A DNA stretch of 64,000 nucleotides from Alteraurantiacibacter buctensis (GTDB lineage: Bacteria > Pseudomonadota > Alphaproteobacteria > Sphingomonadales > Sphingomonadaceae). A program made the translations under genes and the position numbers. The notes under the pieces are model-generated. The model saw only the letters and a program-made list of their open reading frames with translations. It made no database searches and was not told where the DNA came from. Shown piece by piece: positions 51,026 to 60,362 of this stretch; position 1 is the first letter of the stretch, and each line of letters begins with the position of its first letter. The stretch covers positions 62,001 to 126,000 of the forward strand of contig NZ_WTYV01000007.1 in assembly GCF_009827655.1 (NCBI RefSeq), given 5' to 3'.

Positions 51026-51868
51026 TCAGGTGTTCAGCCAGTCGGCCGCGATCACGCCCCTGTGCCCTTCTGGCGCCAGTGCGGCGCGCAGGGCTTCCAG
51101 CAAAGGCGGCAGCGCCTGGGTGAAGGCATAGGGCGGATTGACGATGAACAGGCCTGCGCCGTTGTAGATGTCGGGCTGGTCGGCGTCGTACAACCAGTGT
51201 TCGACCGCCAGGAATTTCGGGATGCCGAGCCTGCGCAACCGATCCTTCCAGCGCACGTGCGTGGCGCGGTCTTTCAGCGGAAACCAGATCACCGTCACCC
51301 CATGCGCCCATTTGCGGTGAGCGGCAGCAAGGGTGTCTGCCACACGGGCGCGTTCGTCGGTCTGCTCGTAGGGCGGATCCACCAGGACCACACCGCGCGG
51401 CGTCCGGGTTGGCAGCATCGCCAGCCAGAACTCGTAGGCATCGCGCTGATGCACGGCAGCGGCCGTGCCGCGCATCGCGCTGCGCAGGGCACGGATATCC
51501 TCGGGATGCTTTTCGTTGAGGATCAGGCCATCCTGCGGGCGCAAAAGCTGCGCGAGTATCCGCGGCGAACCGGGGTAAAGGCGGGGCGCGGCGCCCACAT
51601 CGGCCGCCCCGTTCACCGCATTTACGGCAGCCCGGTAGTCGTCCAGCAAGGGATTGTGGTCGGCAAAGGCCCGCACCACGCCCTGCGCGGATTCGCCGGT
51701 GCGCTGGGCCTGATCACCCTGGAGATCGTAGAGCCCGCAGCCGGCATGGGTGTCGATCAGCGTCAGCGCGCCCTGCTTCTGCTGCAAGGCCCGCACAAGG
51801 GCGATCAGCAGGCCGTGCTTCACGACATCGGCGCTGTTGCCGGCATGGAAGGAGTGGCGATAATTCAT
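51026..51868 (-). CDS. rlmJ: 23S rRNA (adenine(2030)-N6)-methyltransferase
   Basis: The start at 51868 (MNYRHSFHAGNSADVVKHG) matches RlmJ proteins exactly in style. The 280-residue enzyme has the SAM-binding region LTLIDTHAGCGLYDLQGDQA and the catalytic motif VVLVDPPYEQ. The IYNGAGLFIVNPPYAF segment is also present. RlmJ methylates A2030 of 23S rRNA in the ribosomal assembly phase. It is convergent with the DUF1989 gene and separated from it by 12 bp. Confidence 0.93.
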   Translation of the reverse strand: MNYRHSFHAGNSADVVKHGLLIALVRALQQKQGALTLIDTHAGCGLYDLQGDQAQRTGESAQGVVRAFADHNPLLDDYRAAVNAVNGAADVGAAPRLYPGSPRILAQLLRPQDGLILNEKHPEDIRALRSAMRGTAAAVHQRDAYEFWLAMLPTRTPRGVVLVDPPYEQTDERARVADTLAAAHRKWAHGVTVIWFPLKDRATHVRWKDRLRRLGIPKFLAVEHWLYDADQPDIYNGAGLFIVNPPYAFTQALPPLLEALRAALAPEGHRGVIAADWLNT

Positions 51869-52002
51869 TGTGCTGAAGAAACCCTGACGACCTGCCTTTA
51901 CACGAGTTGCCGGGCAGCGGAAGCCGGGCGCGGGGCGATCTGCCGGACAGCCTGGGCCCCGAACAGATCCGGGCTGACGGAATAGGGCTTGGGCCTCCAG
52001 CC

Positions 52003-53928
52003 CTATTCCGACCACCCCAGGATCTCGTCCACGTTGCCGCGCGTCATCGAATGGTATCCGGCGCGGGTGCGCTGGTAGAGCGGGCGGGCGATGGCCGTGC
52101 CCCAGTCACCCTGTTCGCTGAGCGCGCGGTACAGCGGGGAGACGAACTTGTTGCGCCCCACGCTGCCCAGGAACAGCTCCGCCGCCTGCACGGCCGGCTG
52201 GTAGCGGTTCTTCAGCGCCAGTTCCAGCCACAGGAACTTGATCTCGTTGTTGCCGGTGGCGGAAAGGCCCAGCGCCCGGTCCAGCGCGGCCAGTTGCGTG
52301 GCATTGCGCTGCTGCGGCACTTCCTGCAGGAAGCGCATCCGTTCCGCCGTGGTCCAGCCGCCCCAGGCTTCGAACGGCAGGGCATCGCTGGCGGCATAGG
52401 CCTCTACCGCGCGGTCGACGTCGGCAAAGGCCGCCGGATCGGGCTTGACGGCGTTGGCGGGCAGGCCCGTGCCATAGACCCAGTCATCCAGCATCAGCCG
52501 TTCTTCCCGCGCCGCATCGCCCTTGATCAGGTTCTGCCGCAGGTCCGCCAGGAACATCTCGGAAGTCGCCGGCTGGAACGCGTGGCTGTCGAACCACTGT
52601 GTCAGCCACGGATCGAACTTCTCGCGCCCCACGATGCTCTCGACCGTCTTCAGGAACACCGTGCCCTTGTCATAGATCGCCGCGCTTTCGGTATCGAACG
52701 GGCTGGAGCCGGCGGGGGTGCGCATGGCGGTCAGCGGGTTGTCTGCGCCCAGGGTGGCGACCATTTCCTCCACCGCCGCAAAGCTCAGCGCATATTCCTG
52801 CCCGGCCCGCTTGGCGCCGTAGACTTCCTCGGAAATGCGGTTCTCGACATAGGAGGTGACGCCCTCGTTCAGCCAGCCGTCGCGCCAGCTGGAATAGGTG
52901 ACGAGGTTGCCCGACCAGCTATGCGCCAGTTCGTGCGCCACCAGCCCGGTCAGGCTGCGGTCCCCGGCGATGAAGGTGGGGGTGAGGAAGGTCATCACCG
53001 GGTTTTCCATGCCGCCATAGGGGAAGCTGGGGGGCAGCACGATCATGTCATACCGGCCCCAGCGGTATTCACCGAACAGCCCTTCGGCTGCGGTCACCAT
53101 CGCCTCGGTATCGGTCAGTTCGGCATGGGCGGCGTCCATCGTCTCCGGCTCGGTCCACACGCCGGTGCGCGGGCCCAGTTCGCGGAACTCGATGTTCCCG
53201 GCAGCCAGCGCGATCAGGTAGGGGGCAACCGGGTGATCCATGCGGAAGGTGAAGGTGTGCCTGCCCTCGCCCGCATCCTCCGCCTCTCCCTGGATGATGC
53301 CGCTCATCACCACGTTGAGGTCAGCCGGCGCGGTGATGCGCGCTTCCCAGGTCTGGCGGATGCCGGGGCTGTCCTGCGTGGGAATCCAGGTGCGGTTGAG
53401 GATCGCCTGGCCCTGGCTGAACACGAAGGGGTGCTGCTTGCCGGCGGTCTGTTCCGGGCTCAGCCATTGCAGGGCCTCGGCCTCCGGCGCGGACTTGTAG
53501 GTGATGACGATGGTTCGCGCGGACTCCGGCGCGGCGTCGCCAGCGGAAGGCAAGGCGATGGTCAGCGCCGCGCCCTTCTCCTCGTCCGCCTCGCCCAGCG
53601 CCCATTGCAGCGGCTGGCCTTGTGCATCGGCCACGCTTTCGATGCGCAGCCCCGCCGAATCGAGCACCACCTCGCTCGCCCCCGGCGCGGCCAGCACGTC
53701 CAGCGTGGCGGTGCCGCCCACCTCCTTCGCGTCGAAATCCAGCGCCAGGTCCAGCGCCACGTGGGTCACACGGGCTTCCTGCGGGCGGGCGTGGGTGAAT
53801 TCGTCGATTGCCTGCTCGGTGGTCAGGATCGGGGCGGGGGCGGCGCGTTCCGGCACTCCGCCGGGGGCGCCATCGCAGGCAGACAGGGCAAGCAGGGCGG
53901 CAACGGCGGCAGACAACAGGAAACGCAT
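52003..53928 (-). CDS. M1-family aminopeptidase (lipoprotein)
   Basis: The 641-residue protein has a lipoprotein signal (LLALSAC, Cys near 18). The peptidase has the substrate-binding YGGMENPVM near residue 307 and the zinc site VAHELAHSWSGNLVT near 330, with the downstream Glu in WLNEGVTSY. The C-terminal third is the helical domain of leukotriene-A4-hydrolase-like M1 enzymes. It removes N-terminal amino acids from peptides, probably in the periplasm, anchored to a membrane. Its gene ends 134 bp from the rlmJ start on the same strand. Confidence 0.93.
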   Translation of the reverse strand: MRFLLSAAVAALLALSACDGAPGGVPERAAPAPILTTEQAIDEFTHARPQEARVTHVALDLALDFDAKEVGGTATLDVLAAPGASEVVLDSAGLRIESVADAQGQPLQWALGEADEEKGAALTIALPSAGDAAPESARTIVITYKSAPEAEALQWLSPEQTAGKQHPFVFSQGQAILNRTWIPTQDSPGIRQTWEARITAPADLNVVMSGIIQGEAEDAGEGRHTFTFRMDHPVAPYLIALAAGNIEFRELGPRTGVWTEPETMDAAHAELTDTEAMVTAAEGLFGEYRWGRYDMIVLPPSFPYGGMENPVMTFLTPTFIAGDRSLTGLVAHELAHSWSGNLVTYSSWRDGWLNEGVTSYVENRISEEVYGAKRAGQEYALSFAAVEEMVATLGADNPLTAMRTPAGSSPFDTESAAIYDKGTVFLKTVESIVGREKFDPWLTQWFDSHAFQPATSEMFLADLRQNLIKGDAAREERLMLDDWVYGTGLPANAVKPDPAAFADVDRAVEAYAASDALPFEAWGGWTTAERMRFLQEVPQQRNATQLAALDRALGLSATGNNEIKFLWLELALKNRYQPAVQAAELFLGSVGRNKFVSPLYRALSEQGDWGTAIARPLYQRTRAGYHSMTRGNVDEILGWSE

Positions 53929-54055
53929 GGAAACTCCGAACGAGGGCCGGGGCCAGGCCTCCGGTTACAGTTGCAATCATAAGCACGGTGGAACGGGCTT
54001 GTCACCTCTCGCGCGCAAGCTTGCATGGCGACCCGTGCGCCGGCACAAGCCGGCC

Positions 54056-55201
54056 ATGCCGCCAGCTCCACCCAAACAGACGATCTTCACCACGATGAGT
54101 GCGCTGGCCACCGAGTTGGGCGCCATCAATCTGGGACAGGGCTTCCCCGATGCCGAACATGCGCCGGAGCTGCTGGCAGCGGCGCAAAGGGCGCTGGCAC
54201 ACAAGTCCAACCAGTACCCGCCGATGCGCGGCCTGCCCGAATTGCGCGCCGCCATTTGCGATTACTACGGAAGGCGACAGGGCCTTGCACTGGACCCGGC
54301 GCAGGTCGTGGTCACCAGCGGTGCGACCGAGGCGCTGGCCGCCAGCATCCTCGCTGTGGTCCAGCGGGGTGACGAGGTGATCGTGCTGCAACCTTGCTAC
54401 GATGCCTACATCCCGCTGATCGAACGCGCCGGTGGCATGGCGGTGGCGGTAAACCTGGCCCCGCCGCACTGGACCATCCCGTTCGATGCGCTGGCAGCCG
54501 CGATCACTCCGCGCACCCGGCTGATCATTGCCAACACCCCCAACAACCCCACCGGCACCCTGCTGACCCGCGCCGATTTCGAGCGGCTGGGCGAACTGTG
54601 CGAGGCGCACGACCTCACCCTGCTGTGTGACGAGGTGTGGGAGGGGATGATTTTCAACGGTTCGGCCCACGCCAGCCCGCTGCACGTGGACAGCCTGAAG
54701 GGCCGCGCGATCAAGGTGGGTTCGGCCGGCAAGCTGTTCAGCCTCACCGGCTGGAAAGTCGGCTGGGCCGTCGCCGCCGCGCCGCTGGCCGATGCGATTG
54801 CCGGCCAGCACCAGTTCCTCACCTTCACCACCGCCACCCCCCTGCAATGGGCCGTGGCCGAAGGGCTGACCCTGCCGGATGAATGGCATGACGCCCACGC
54901 CGCGATCTATGCCCCACGGCGGGCGCAACTGATCGCCGGGCTGGAGGCCGCAGGCTATGTGGTCCTGCCCAGTGCGGGCACGTGGTTCGTGACCATCGAT
55001 CTGGCCGCCAGCGGCCTGCCGGCGGACGACGAGCTGGTGGCCGAACGCCTGATCCGCGAAGCGGGCGTGGCGTCCATCCCGGTCTCGGCGTTTTATCGCG
55101 ACAATGCGCTGCGGGGGTATCTCAGGCTCTGCTTTGCCAAGCAGGAGGGGGTGATTGAGGAGGCTTTGGGGCGGTTGGCAGGGTTTCGAACCTCGATTTA
55201 G
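54056..55201 (+). CDS. PLP-dependent class I/II aminotransferase (methionine/kynurenine type)
   Basis: The ATG at 54056 gives 381 residues and precedes the first conserved segment; the long open frame upstream is antisense to the peptidase gene. Typical motifs are INLGQGFPD, TSGATEALAA, NTPNNPTGTLL, LLCDEVWEGM, the PLP Lys in VGSAGKLFSLTGWKVGW and the substrate Arg in YLRLCFAK. This is the YbdL/kynurenine-oxoglutarate transaminase subgroup, which uses methionine, glutamine or kynurenine. It overlaps by four bases, tail to tail, with a low-GC orphan gene. Confidence 0.92.
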   Translation: MPPAPPKQTIFTTMSALATELGAINLGQGFPDAEHAPELLAAAQRALAHKSNQYPPMRGLPELRAAICDYYGRRQGLALDPAQVVVTSGATEALAASILAVVQRGDEVIVLQPCYDAYIPLIERAGGMAVAVNLAPPHWTIPFDALAAAITPRTRLIIANTPNNPTGTLLTRADFERLGELCEAHDLTLLCDEVWEGMIFNGSAHASPLHVDSLKGRAIKVGSAGKLFSLTGWKVGWAVAAAPLADAIAGQHQFLTFTTATPLQWAVAEGLTLPDEWHDAHAAIYAPRRAQLIAGLEAAGYVVLPSAGTWFVTIDLAASGLPADDELVAERLIREAGVASIPVSAFYRDNALRGYLRLCFAKQEGVIEEALGRLAGFRTSI

Positions 55202-55710
55202 ACAGCGCAATTCTTTCGCTCAATCACCAAAGTCGGATCAAACAGCCCAGGGCACTTTTCTGCCATTAATCGACAGAGAAAATCGAAGTCGTCTTTGTGC
55301 ATGGCATCTTTGACGATCAGTATATTTCTTCCTCCGCACGATACCAACATTTCATCAACGATACCGAGGTGACGTTTTAAATTATTTGCGTTGACACGAA
55401 ACAATCGGGCATCGCTAATATTGTTGAAGGCAAACTCCGTTTCTTCCCGCCAACCAAAGTTCCCAAAAAAACTAAAACCGGGGGGTCGATAGATCAGCGA
55501 ATTGTTATTCAGGGATACTCTTTGCCCAATCTCACGCGAAAGAGTCCATAAAGATCCGAAATATAACAGTAAGGCGAACGATGCGAAGGTCCAGTCGTTG
55601 GCAAGAAATCCGGCCACAGGAACACCGATAAGCGCGATGGGCGTGATTATCATCAACTGCATGAACTGGGCGAACTGCAGCTTCCCCCTCAGTCGCATTT
55701 CGCCGTCCAT
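55198..55710 (-). CDS. Low-GC hypothetical protein with two membrane segments
   Basis: GGAGG six bases upstream supports the ATG at 55710, giving 170 residues. Two adjacent hydrophobic helices (LMIITPIALIGVPVAGFLA and FASFALLLYFGSLW) are followed by a soluble C-terminal domain (SLIYRPPGFSFFG, NNLKRHLGIVDEMLVSCGGR, DDFDFLCRLMAEKCPG). The layout is that of small PH-like membrane proteins. Base composition is far lower in GC than the genes on both sides, which suggests recent acquisition. I do not recognise a family. Confidence 0.7.
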   Translation of the reverse strand: MDGEMRLRGKLQFAQFMQLMIITPIALIGVPVAGFLANDWTFASFALLLYFGSLWTLSREIGQRVSLNNNSLIYRPPGFSFFGNFGWREETEFAFNNISDARLFRVNANNLKRHLGIVDEMLVSCGGRNILIVKDAMHKDDFDFLCRLMAEKCPGLFDPTLVIERKNCAV

Positions 55711-55749
55711 CGCCACCCTCCAGACACTAGAGCGCAAAAGTTATGCCTC

Positions 55750-56607
55750 TCACCCCCAGGTCACCTCAGGCGGCAAACTCATCAAGATCGCATCGATATT
55801 CCCGCCGGTCTTCAGCCCGAACAGCGTCCCCCGGTCATAGACCAGGTTGAACTCCACGTACCGCCCGCGCCATTCCTTCTGCGCAGCCTTTTCCTCCAGC
55901 GTCCAATCCATCCCCATGCGGGTGCGCACGATACGCGGGAACACGTCCAGAAACGCCTCGCCCACGTCGCGGGTGAAGGCGAAGTTGCGCTCGAAGGCCG
56001 CCTCGTCCTCGCACTCCAGGTGGTCGTAGAAAATGCCGCCTACGCCGCGTGCCACGCCGCGGTGGGGGATGAAGAAGTACTCGTCCGCCCAGGCCTTGAA
56101 CTTGTCGTAGTAGGTGGGGTTGTGGCGGGCGCAGGCGGCGCGGAAGGCGGCGTGGAAGGCCTCGGTATCTTCCTCATAAGGGATCGGCGGGTTCAGGTCC
56201 GCGCCGCCGCCGAACCAGGCGGCCTGGGTGGTCAGGAAGCGGGTGTTCATGTGCACGGCGGGCACGTGCGGGTTGGCCATGTGGGCAACCAAGCTGATGC
56301 CGGTGGCGGTAAAGTTAGGCTGCTCCGCGCTGGCGCCGTTCACGCTGGCGGCAAATTGCGGGGCGAACTGGCCGGACACGGTGGAGACGTTGACGCCCAC
56401 CTTCTCGAACACCTTGCCCTTCATCACCCCGCGCACGCCGCCGCCGCCATCGGACCCGTCCTCGGTCTCGCGGTCCCACGGCAGGTAGTCGAAGGTGGCG
56501 TGCGAACCGGCTTCGGCCTCGATCGCCTCGAACGCGGCGCAGATGCGGTTACGCAGGCTCTCGAACCAGAGGCGGGCCTGTTCGGTTTGCTGGGTCCAGT
56601 CGGTCAT
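55750..56607 (-). CDS. hemF: Oxygen-dependent coproporphyrinogen III oxidase
   Basis: The start at 56607 (MTDWTQQTEQARLWF) fits HemF; a longer frame upstream is antisense to pdeM. The 285-residue enzyme has GGGVRGVMKGKVFEKVGVNV, then PAVHMNTRF, WFGGGADLNPPIPYEEDT, FIPHRGVARGVGGIFYDHLE and YVEFNLVYDRGTLFGL. It converts coproporphyrinogen III to protoporphyrinogen IX with O2 in heme synthesis. It is divergent from pdeM with 45 bp between starts. Confidence 0.96.
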   Translation of the reverse strand: MTDWTQQTEQARLWFESLRNRICAAFEAIEAEAGSHATFDYLPWDRETEDGSDGGGGVRGVMKGKVFEKVGVNVSTVSGQFAPQFAASVNGASAEQPNFTATGISLVAHMANPHVPAVHMNTRFLTTQAAWFGGGADLNPPIPYEEDTEAFHAAFRAACARHNPTYYDKFKAWADEYFFIPHRGVARGVGGIFYDHLECEDEAAFERNFAFTRDVGEAFLDVFPRIVRTRMGMDWTLEEKAAQKEWRGRYVEFNLVYDRGTLFGLKTGGNIDAILMSLPPEVTWG

Positions 56608-56652
56608 GCGTGAACCCTTGCCAAGCGCGCACGGACAAGGCAAGTGCGGTGC

Positions 56653-57369
56653 ATGGTTCCCGTTTCGTTCACTTTTGGCTTCTGCGGCGAGGAGTTTCGC
56701 ATGGTCGATGGTCGCGCGCTCTTCTGGCCGCGCGAGAATGCGCTGCTGGTGGCGGACCTGCACCTGGAAAAGGCAAGCTTCTATGCCCGCGGCGGACAGT
56801 TCCTGCCGCCCTACGACAGCCGCGAGACGCTAGAGCGGCTGGCGGCGGCGGTGCGGCAGACCGGCGCGCGGCGGGTCTATACGCTGGGCGACAATTTCCA
56901 CGATGGCGAAGGCGCGCTGCGGCTGGAGCCCCATGCTGCCGGAATGCTCGACGCGCTGACCCGCGCGCTCGATTTCGTGTGGGTGACGGGCAACCACGAT
57001 GTGAAGCGGCTGGACCATGCCCCGCAAAAGGTTGGCGGCACCTTCGTGGCCGAACTGGAACTGGCCGGGCTGGTGCTGCGGCATGAAGCGCAGGCGGGCG
57101 AGACGCGGCCCGAACTGTCCGGCCATTTTCACCCGCGCCTGCACCTGAACGTGGCCGGCAAGCGCATCCGCCGCCCCTGCGCGGTGCTGAGCGAGGATTC
57201 GGCCGGTTGCGGGCGGATGATCCTGCCCGCTTTCGGCGCGCTGACCGGCGGGATGGACGCAGCCGATCCGGCGATCCTGAAGGCCCTGCAACCGGCGCGG
57301 CGGATCGATGCCGTGGTCCCGGCAAGGGACCGGCTGGCGCGCTTTACGCTGTGGCAGGCGGCAGCCTGA
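56653..57369 (+). CDS. pdeM: Ligase-associated DNA damage response endonuclease PdeM (metallophosphoesterase)
   Basis: The ATG at 56653 is used; a GTG at 56644 adds three residues. The 238-residue calcineurin-like phosphoesterase has LLVADLHLEKASFYARGG, YTLGDNFHDGEG, FVWVTGNHDVKRL and LSGHFHPRLHL, all metal-binding motifs. PdeM is usually found with an ATP-dependent ligase, an exonuclease and a helicase in a DNA repair cassette. None of those genes are near here. The neighbours are hemF and infC. A stand-alone phosphodiesterase role is possible. Confidence 0.85.
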   Translation: MVPVSFTFGFCGEEFRMVDGRALFWPRENALLVADLHLEKASFYARGGQFLPPYDSRETLERLAAAVRQTGARRVYTLGDNFHDGEGALRLEPHAAGMLDALTRALDFVWVTGNHDVKRLDHAPQKVGGTFVAELELAGLVLRHEAQAGETRPELSGHFHPRLHLNVAGKRIRRPCAVLSEDSAGCGRMILPAFGALTGGMDAADPAILKALQPARRIDAVVPARDRLARFTLWQAAA

Positions 57370-57501
57370 AGGCCGCGCCTGTCACCCGCCAGACACGGCC
57401 GCGGTGCTGCGTTAGCCACAAGGCATCTGCCCCCTAGCGCAAAGTCCGTCTTGCCACTACATAGCGCCCCCACAACCAGAACAATTGCAGGAGCACACCC
57501 C

Positions 57502-58044
57502 ATACCACGTCCGCCCCGCCGCATGATGGCACCGCCGGTCAAGTCCGGCCCCCGATTCGACGATATGATCCAGTCCGACAAGGTTCGCGTCATTGACGAA
57601 AATGGCGAGAACATCGGCGTCATGTACACTCGTGAAGCGATCGAGCAGGCAGCCTCCGTGGGGCTGAACCTGGTCGAGGTCTCGCCCAATGCGGACCCGC
57701 CGGTGTGCAAGTTCCTGGATGTGGGCAAGTACCGGTATGAGGCGCAGAAGAAGGCCAACCTCGCCCGCAAGAGCCAGAAGACGCAGGAGATCAAGGAGAT
57801 CAAGGTGCGTCCCAACATCGACGATCATGACTATGAGACGAAGATGAAGGCGATGAGGAAGTTCATCGAGAACGGCGACAAGGTGAAGGTGACCCTGCGG
57901 TTCCGTGGCCGTGAAATGGCCCACCAGCACCTGGGCCTGGACCTGCTGCGGCGGGTGCAGGAAGACATGGCCGAACTGACCAAGGTGGAAAGCTTCCCCC
58001 GTCTGGAAGGCCGCCAGATGGTGATGGTAATCTCCCCCAAGTAA
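57502..58044 (+). CDS. infC: Translation initiation factor IF-3 (probable AUA start)
   Basis: The product has the IF-3 N-domain (VRVIDENGENIGVMYTREAI, EVSPNADPPVCKFLD), the Lys-rich linker (EAQKKANLARKSQKTQEIKE) and the C-domain (RPNIDDHDYETKMKAMRKFI, LRFRGREMAHQHLGLDLLRR). The only good ribosome site, GCAGGAG (57487-57493), is eight bases before an in-frame ATA at 57502. The ATGs at 57523 and 57526 have none. The ATA start gives 180 residues, the same as E. coli IF-3. Starting on a codon that IF-3 discriminates against would allow autorepression, as with AUU in E. coli. rpmI-rplT do not follow. Confidence 0.92.
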   Translation: MPRPPRRMMAPPVKSGPRFDDMIQSDKVRVIDENGENIGVMYTREAIEQAASVGLNLVEVSPNADPPVCKFLDVGKYRYEAQKKANLARKSQKTQEIKEIKVRPNIDDHDYETKMKAMRKFIENGDKVKVTLRFRGREMAHQHLGLDLLRRVQEDMAELTKVESFPRLEGRQMVMVISPK

Positions 58045-58081
58045 ACGGGAACAGGGGGCGCGGGCCGGCGGTTGTCGGTGC

Positions 58082-58699
58082 ATGACCGCGCCGCGCCCCC
58101 AGCTCGCCCCCCTGATCGTCCTGGTTGCCTTGCTGTCGCTGGCGGCGACGGCCTGCAGCGCACCCGACGACCAGCCCGAGCCCCAGCCGAACGCTTCCGC
58201 GACGCCGGAACCCTCCGCCACGCCCGCGCCCCCAGGGTCCGCCGATGGCCCGCCGCCGGGCTACACCGACGGATCGGGCATCAACGAGGGCTACCCGATC
58301 CTTCGCCCCGCCGACCTGACACCCGAAGCCGCGCGCGGAGAGGCCGGTGCGCGCGACCTGCTGGTGACATTCGCCCGCGCGCTGGAACTGCGCGAGTATG
58401 ACCAGGCCTGGGCCATGCTGGGCATCACCGCGCGGCAGGACTGGACCCGCGAGCAGTTCAACCAGGCCTTTGCCGGGCTGGAAGGCCTGACCGTGGCAGT
58501 GCCCGGCGGCACCCTGGAAGGCGCGGCCGGATCGTCATTCTACGAATCGCGGATCGAGGTCACCGCCAGCGACCCTGCCGGCCGTCCGGCGAGGATCGAA
58601 GGCCCGATCGTGCTGCGGCGGGTGAACGATGTGCCCGGTGCCACGCCGGACCAGCTGCGCTGGCATATCGAGCGCCTGCAACTGGACGTGACGCACTAA
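58082..58699 (+). CDS. Hypothetical lipoprotein
   Basis: The 205-residue protein has a lipoprotein signal (LIVLVALLSLAATAC) followed by a Pro/Ala/Ser-rich spacer of about 40 residues. A globular domain follows (LLVTFARALELREYDQAWAM, WTREQFNQAFAGLEGLTV), ending in WHIERLQLD. The domain looks like an NTF2-like or DUF4440-type fold, but this is not certain. It lies 37 bp after infC on the same strand and before the transporter gene. Probably inserted in a membrane facing the periplasm. Confidence 0.72.
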   Translation: MTAPRPQLAPLIVLVALLSLAATACSAPDDQPEPQPNASATPEPSATPAPPGSADGPPPGYTDGSGINEGYPILRPADLTPEAARGEAGARDLLVTFARALELREYDQAWAMLGITARQDWTREQFNQAFAGLEGLTVAVPGGTLEGAAGSSFYESRIEVTASDPAGRPARIEGPIVLRRVNDVPGATPDQLRWHIERLQLDVTH

Positions 58700-58763
58700 G
58701 CGCCCACCTTGCCCCACGTCCCGCATCGGCTAGGATGGCCTGCATGGGACGGGAAATCAGGGC

Positions 58764-60206
58764 ATGACGGCCAGCCGCGTTGGGTTCTGGATCGGGCTGG
58801 CGGGCTTTGCCCTTACCCTGCTGCTGCCCGCACCCGGCACCATGCCGCAGCAGGCCTGGCTGGTCGCAGGCCTCACCTGGTGGATGGCCGCCTGGTGGAT
58901 GACCGAGGCCGTGCCGCTGACGGCCACCGCACTGCTGCCCTTCGTGGTCCTGCCCTTTGCCGGCATCGCCAGCGCGGCTGAAACCGCAGGCACATACTAT
59001 TCCGACACCCTGTTCCTGATCCTGGGCGGCGCTTTCCTGGCCCTGGCGATCGAGCGCACGGGCCTGCACCGCCGCCTGTCGCTGGCCATCCTGCGCGCGG
59101 TTGACCGGCCCAATGGAAAAGGGGCCGGACGGGGCGGCAGCGGCACGCGGCTGCTGGTCGCCTTCATGGCCAGTTCGGCCGTCCTCTCCATGCTCATCTC
59201 CAACACCTCCACCGCGCTGATCATGATGCCGATGGCGCTGGCGGTGCTGGCGGGTGGAGGGCTGTCTCCCGATGACCGGGCGGGCATTTCCGGCGCCCTG
59301 CCCATCGGCATCGCCTTTGCCGCCAGCATCGGCGGGCTTGGCACCATCGTCGGCTCGCCGACCAACGCAATTGCCGTGGCCCTGCTGGACGAGACCATCG
59401 GCATCCGCATCAGCTTTGCCCAGTGGACCGCCTTCGGGCTGCCGATCGTGCTGCTGGGCGTGCCGCTGGCGGCGCTGATCATTGCCCGGGTGCAGCGCGT
59501 GGGCGAGCATCCGTTCGACCTGGCCGCCGCCCGCGCGGCAATCGATACCCACGCTGCTTGGACCGCGCCGGAGCGCCGCCTGGTGCCGGTGGTGGCGGCC
59601 ACTTTCGCTTTCTGGCTGCTGCAACCGCTGTTGAGCCCGCTGGTGCCGGCCGGCTCGCTGACAGACGGCACTGTTGCGGTGATCGCAGGCCTCGCGCTGT
59701 TCGTCCTGCCAGACGGGACTGGCCGCCCGCTGCTGGTGTGGCAGGAGGCCGACCGCGCCCCGTGGGGCGTGATCATGATGTTCGGCGGCGGCCTGGCCCT
59801 GGCGGCGGGCATGGGCAAGAGCGGCCTTGCCGTATGGCTGGGCGAGGCCCTGCTGCCGCTGGGCGGTGTGCCGATGTTCCTGGTCGCGCTGGCGCTGGTT
59901 GCCCTGGTGGTGCTGGTCACCGAATTTGCCAGCAACGTGGCGACCGCTAGCGGCATCATGCCGGTGGTGGCCAGCCTGGCCGTGGCGCTGGGCGGCGATC
60001 CGCTGCTGCTGGCCATGCCCGCCGCCATGGCATCAAGCTGGGGCTTCATGCTGCCCGCCGGCACCGGCCCCAATGCCATTGCGTGGGCCACCGGCCGGAT
60101 CGAGCTGAAGCGGATGGTCGGTGCCGGCCTGCTGCTGGACCTGGCGGGGATCGTGCTGATCGTTGGCGTATGCTGGGCGGTCGCCTCGCTGGGCGTGGGG
60201 GCCTGA
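58764..60206 (+). CDS. DASS/SLC13 family sodium:dicarboxylate (or sulfate) symporter
   Basis: The 480-residue membrane protein has about eleven hydrophobic helices. The two family repeats are visible: SNTSTALIMMPMALAVL with the Ser-Asn-Thr motif in the first half, and VTEFASNVATASGIMPVVAS in the second. MTEAVPLTATALLP and GGLGTIVGSPTNA are also typical. These carriers import succinate, citrate-type acids or sulfate with sodium. The substrate cannot be fixed from sequence. Confidence 0.9.
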   Translation: MTASRVGFWIGLAGFALTLLLPAPGTMPQQAWLVAGLTWWMAAWWMTEAVPLTATALLPFVVLPFAGIASAAETAGTYYSDTLFLILGGAFLALAIERTGLHRRLSLAILRAVDRPNGKGAGRGGSGTRLLVAFMASSAVLSMLISNTSTALIMMPMALAVLAGGGLSPDDRAGISGALPIGIAFAASIGGLGTIVGSPTNAIAVALLDETIGIRISFAQWTAFGLPIVLLGVPLAALIIARVQRVGEHPFDLAAARAAIDTHAAWTAPERRLVPVVAATFAFWLLQPLLSPLVPAGSLTDGTVAVIAGLALFVLPDGTGRPLLVWQEADRAPWGVIMMFGGGLALAAGMGKSGLAVWLGEALLPLGGVPMFLVALALVALVVLVTEFASNVATASGIMPVVASLAVALGGDPLLLAMPAAMASSWGFMLPAGTGPNAIAWATGRIELKRMVGAGLLLDLAGIVLIVGVCWAVASLGVGA

Positions 60207-60362
60207 TCCGGCGCGTTTGACAGCTCCGGTTCATCTGCGGCAAACCGGGCCGTGCAAATTGGGGGCGAAACGCCTTGCCCATGCTTGTCCGGCCCAGCTA
60301 TGAAGCCGCACACGCCGGGGCGCTGGTCCCCGATTGACCCTTGATAAACGGACAGGAACAAC

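Noticed and set aside
51907-53982. A 691-codon plus-strand frame opposite the M1 peptidase
   Set aside because: It is antisense to a protein with intact zinc-peptidase and GGMEN motifs. The composition is that of a mirror frame.
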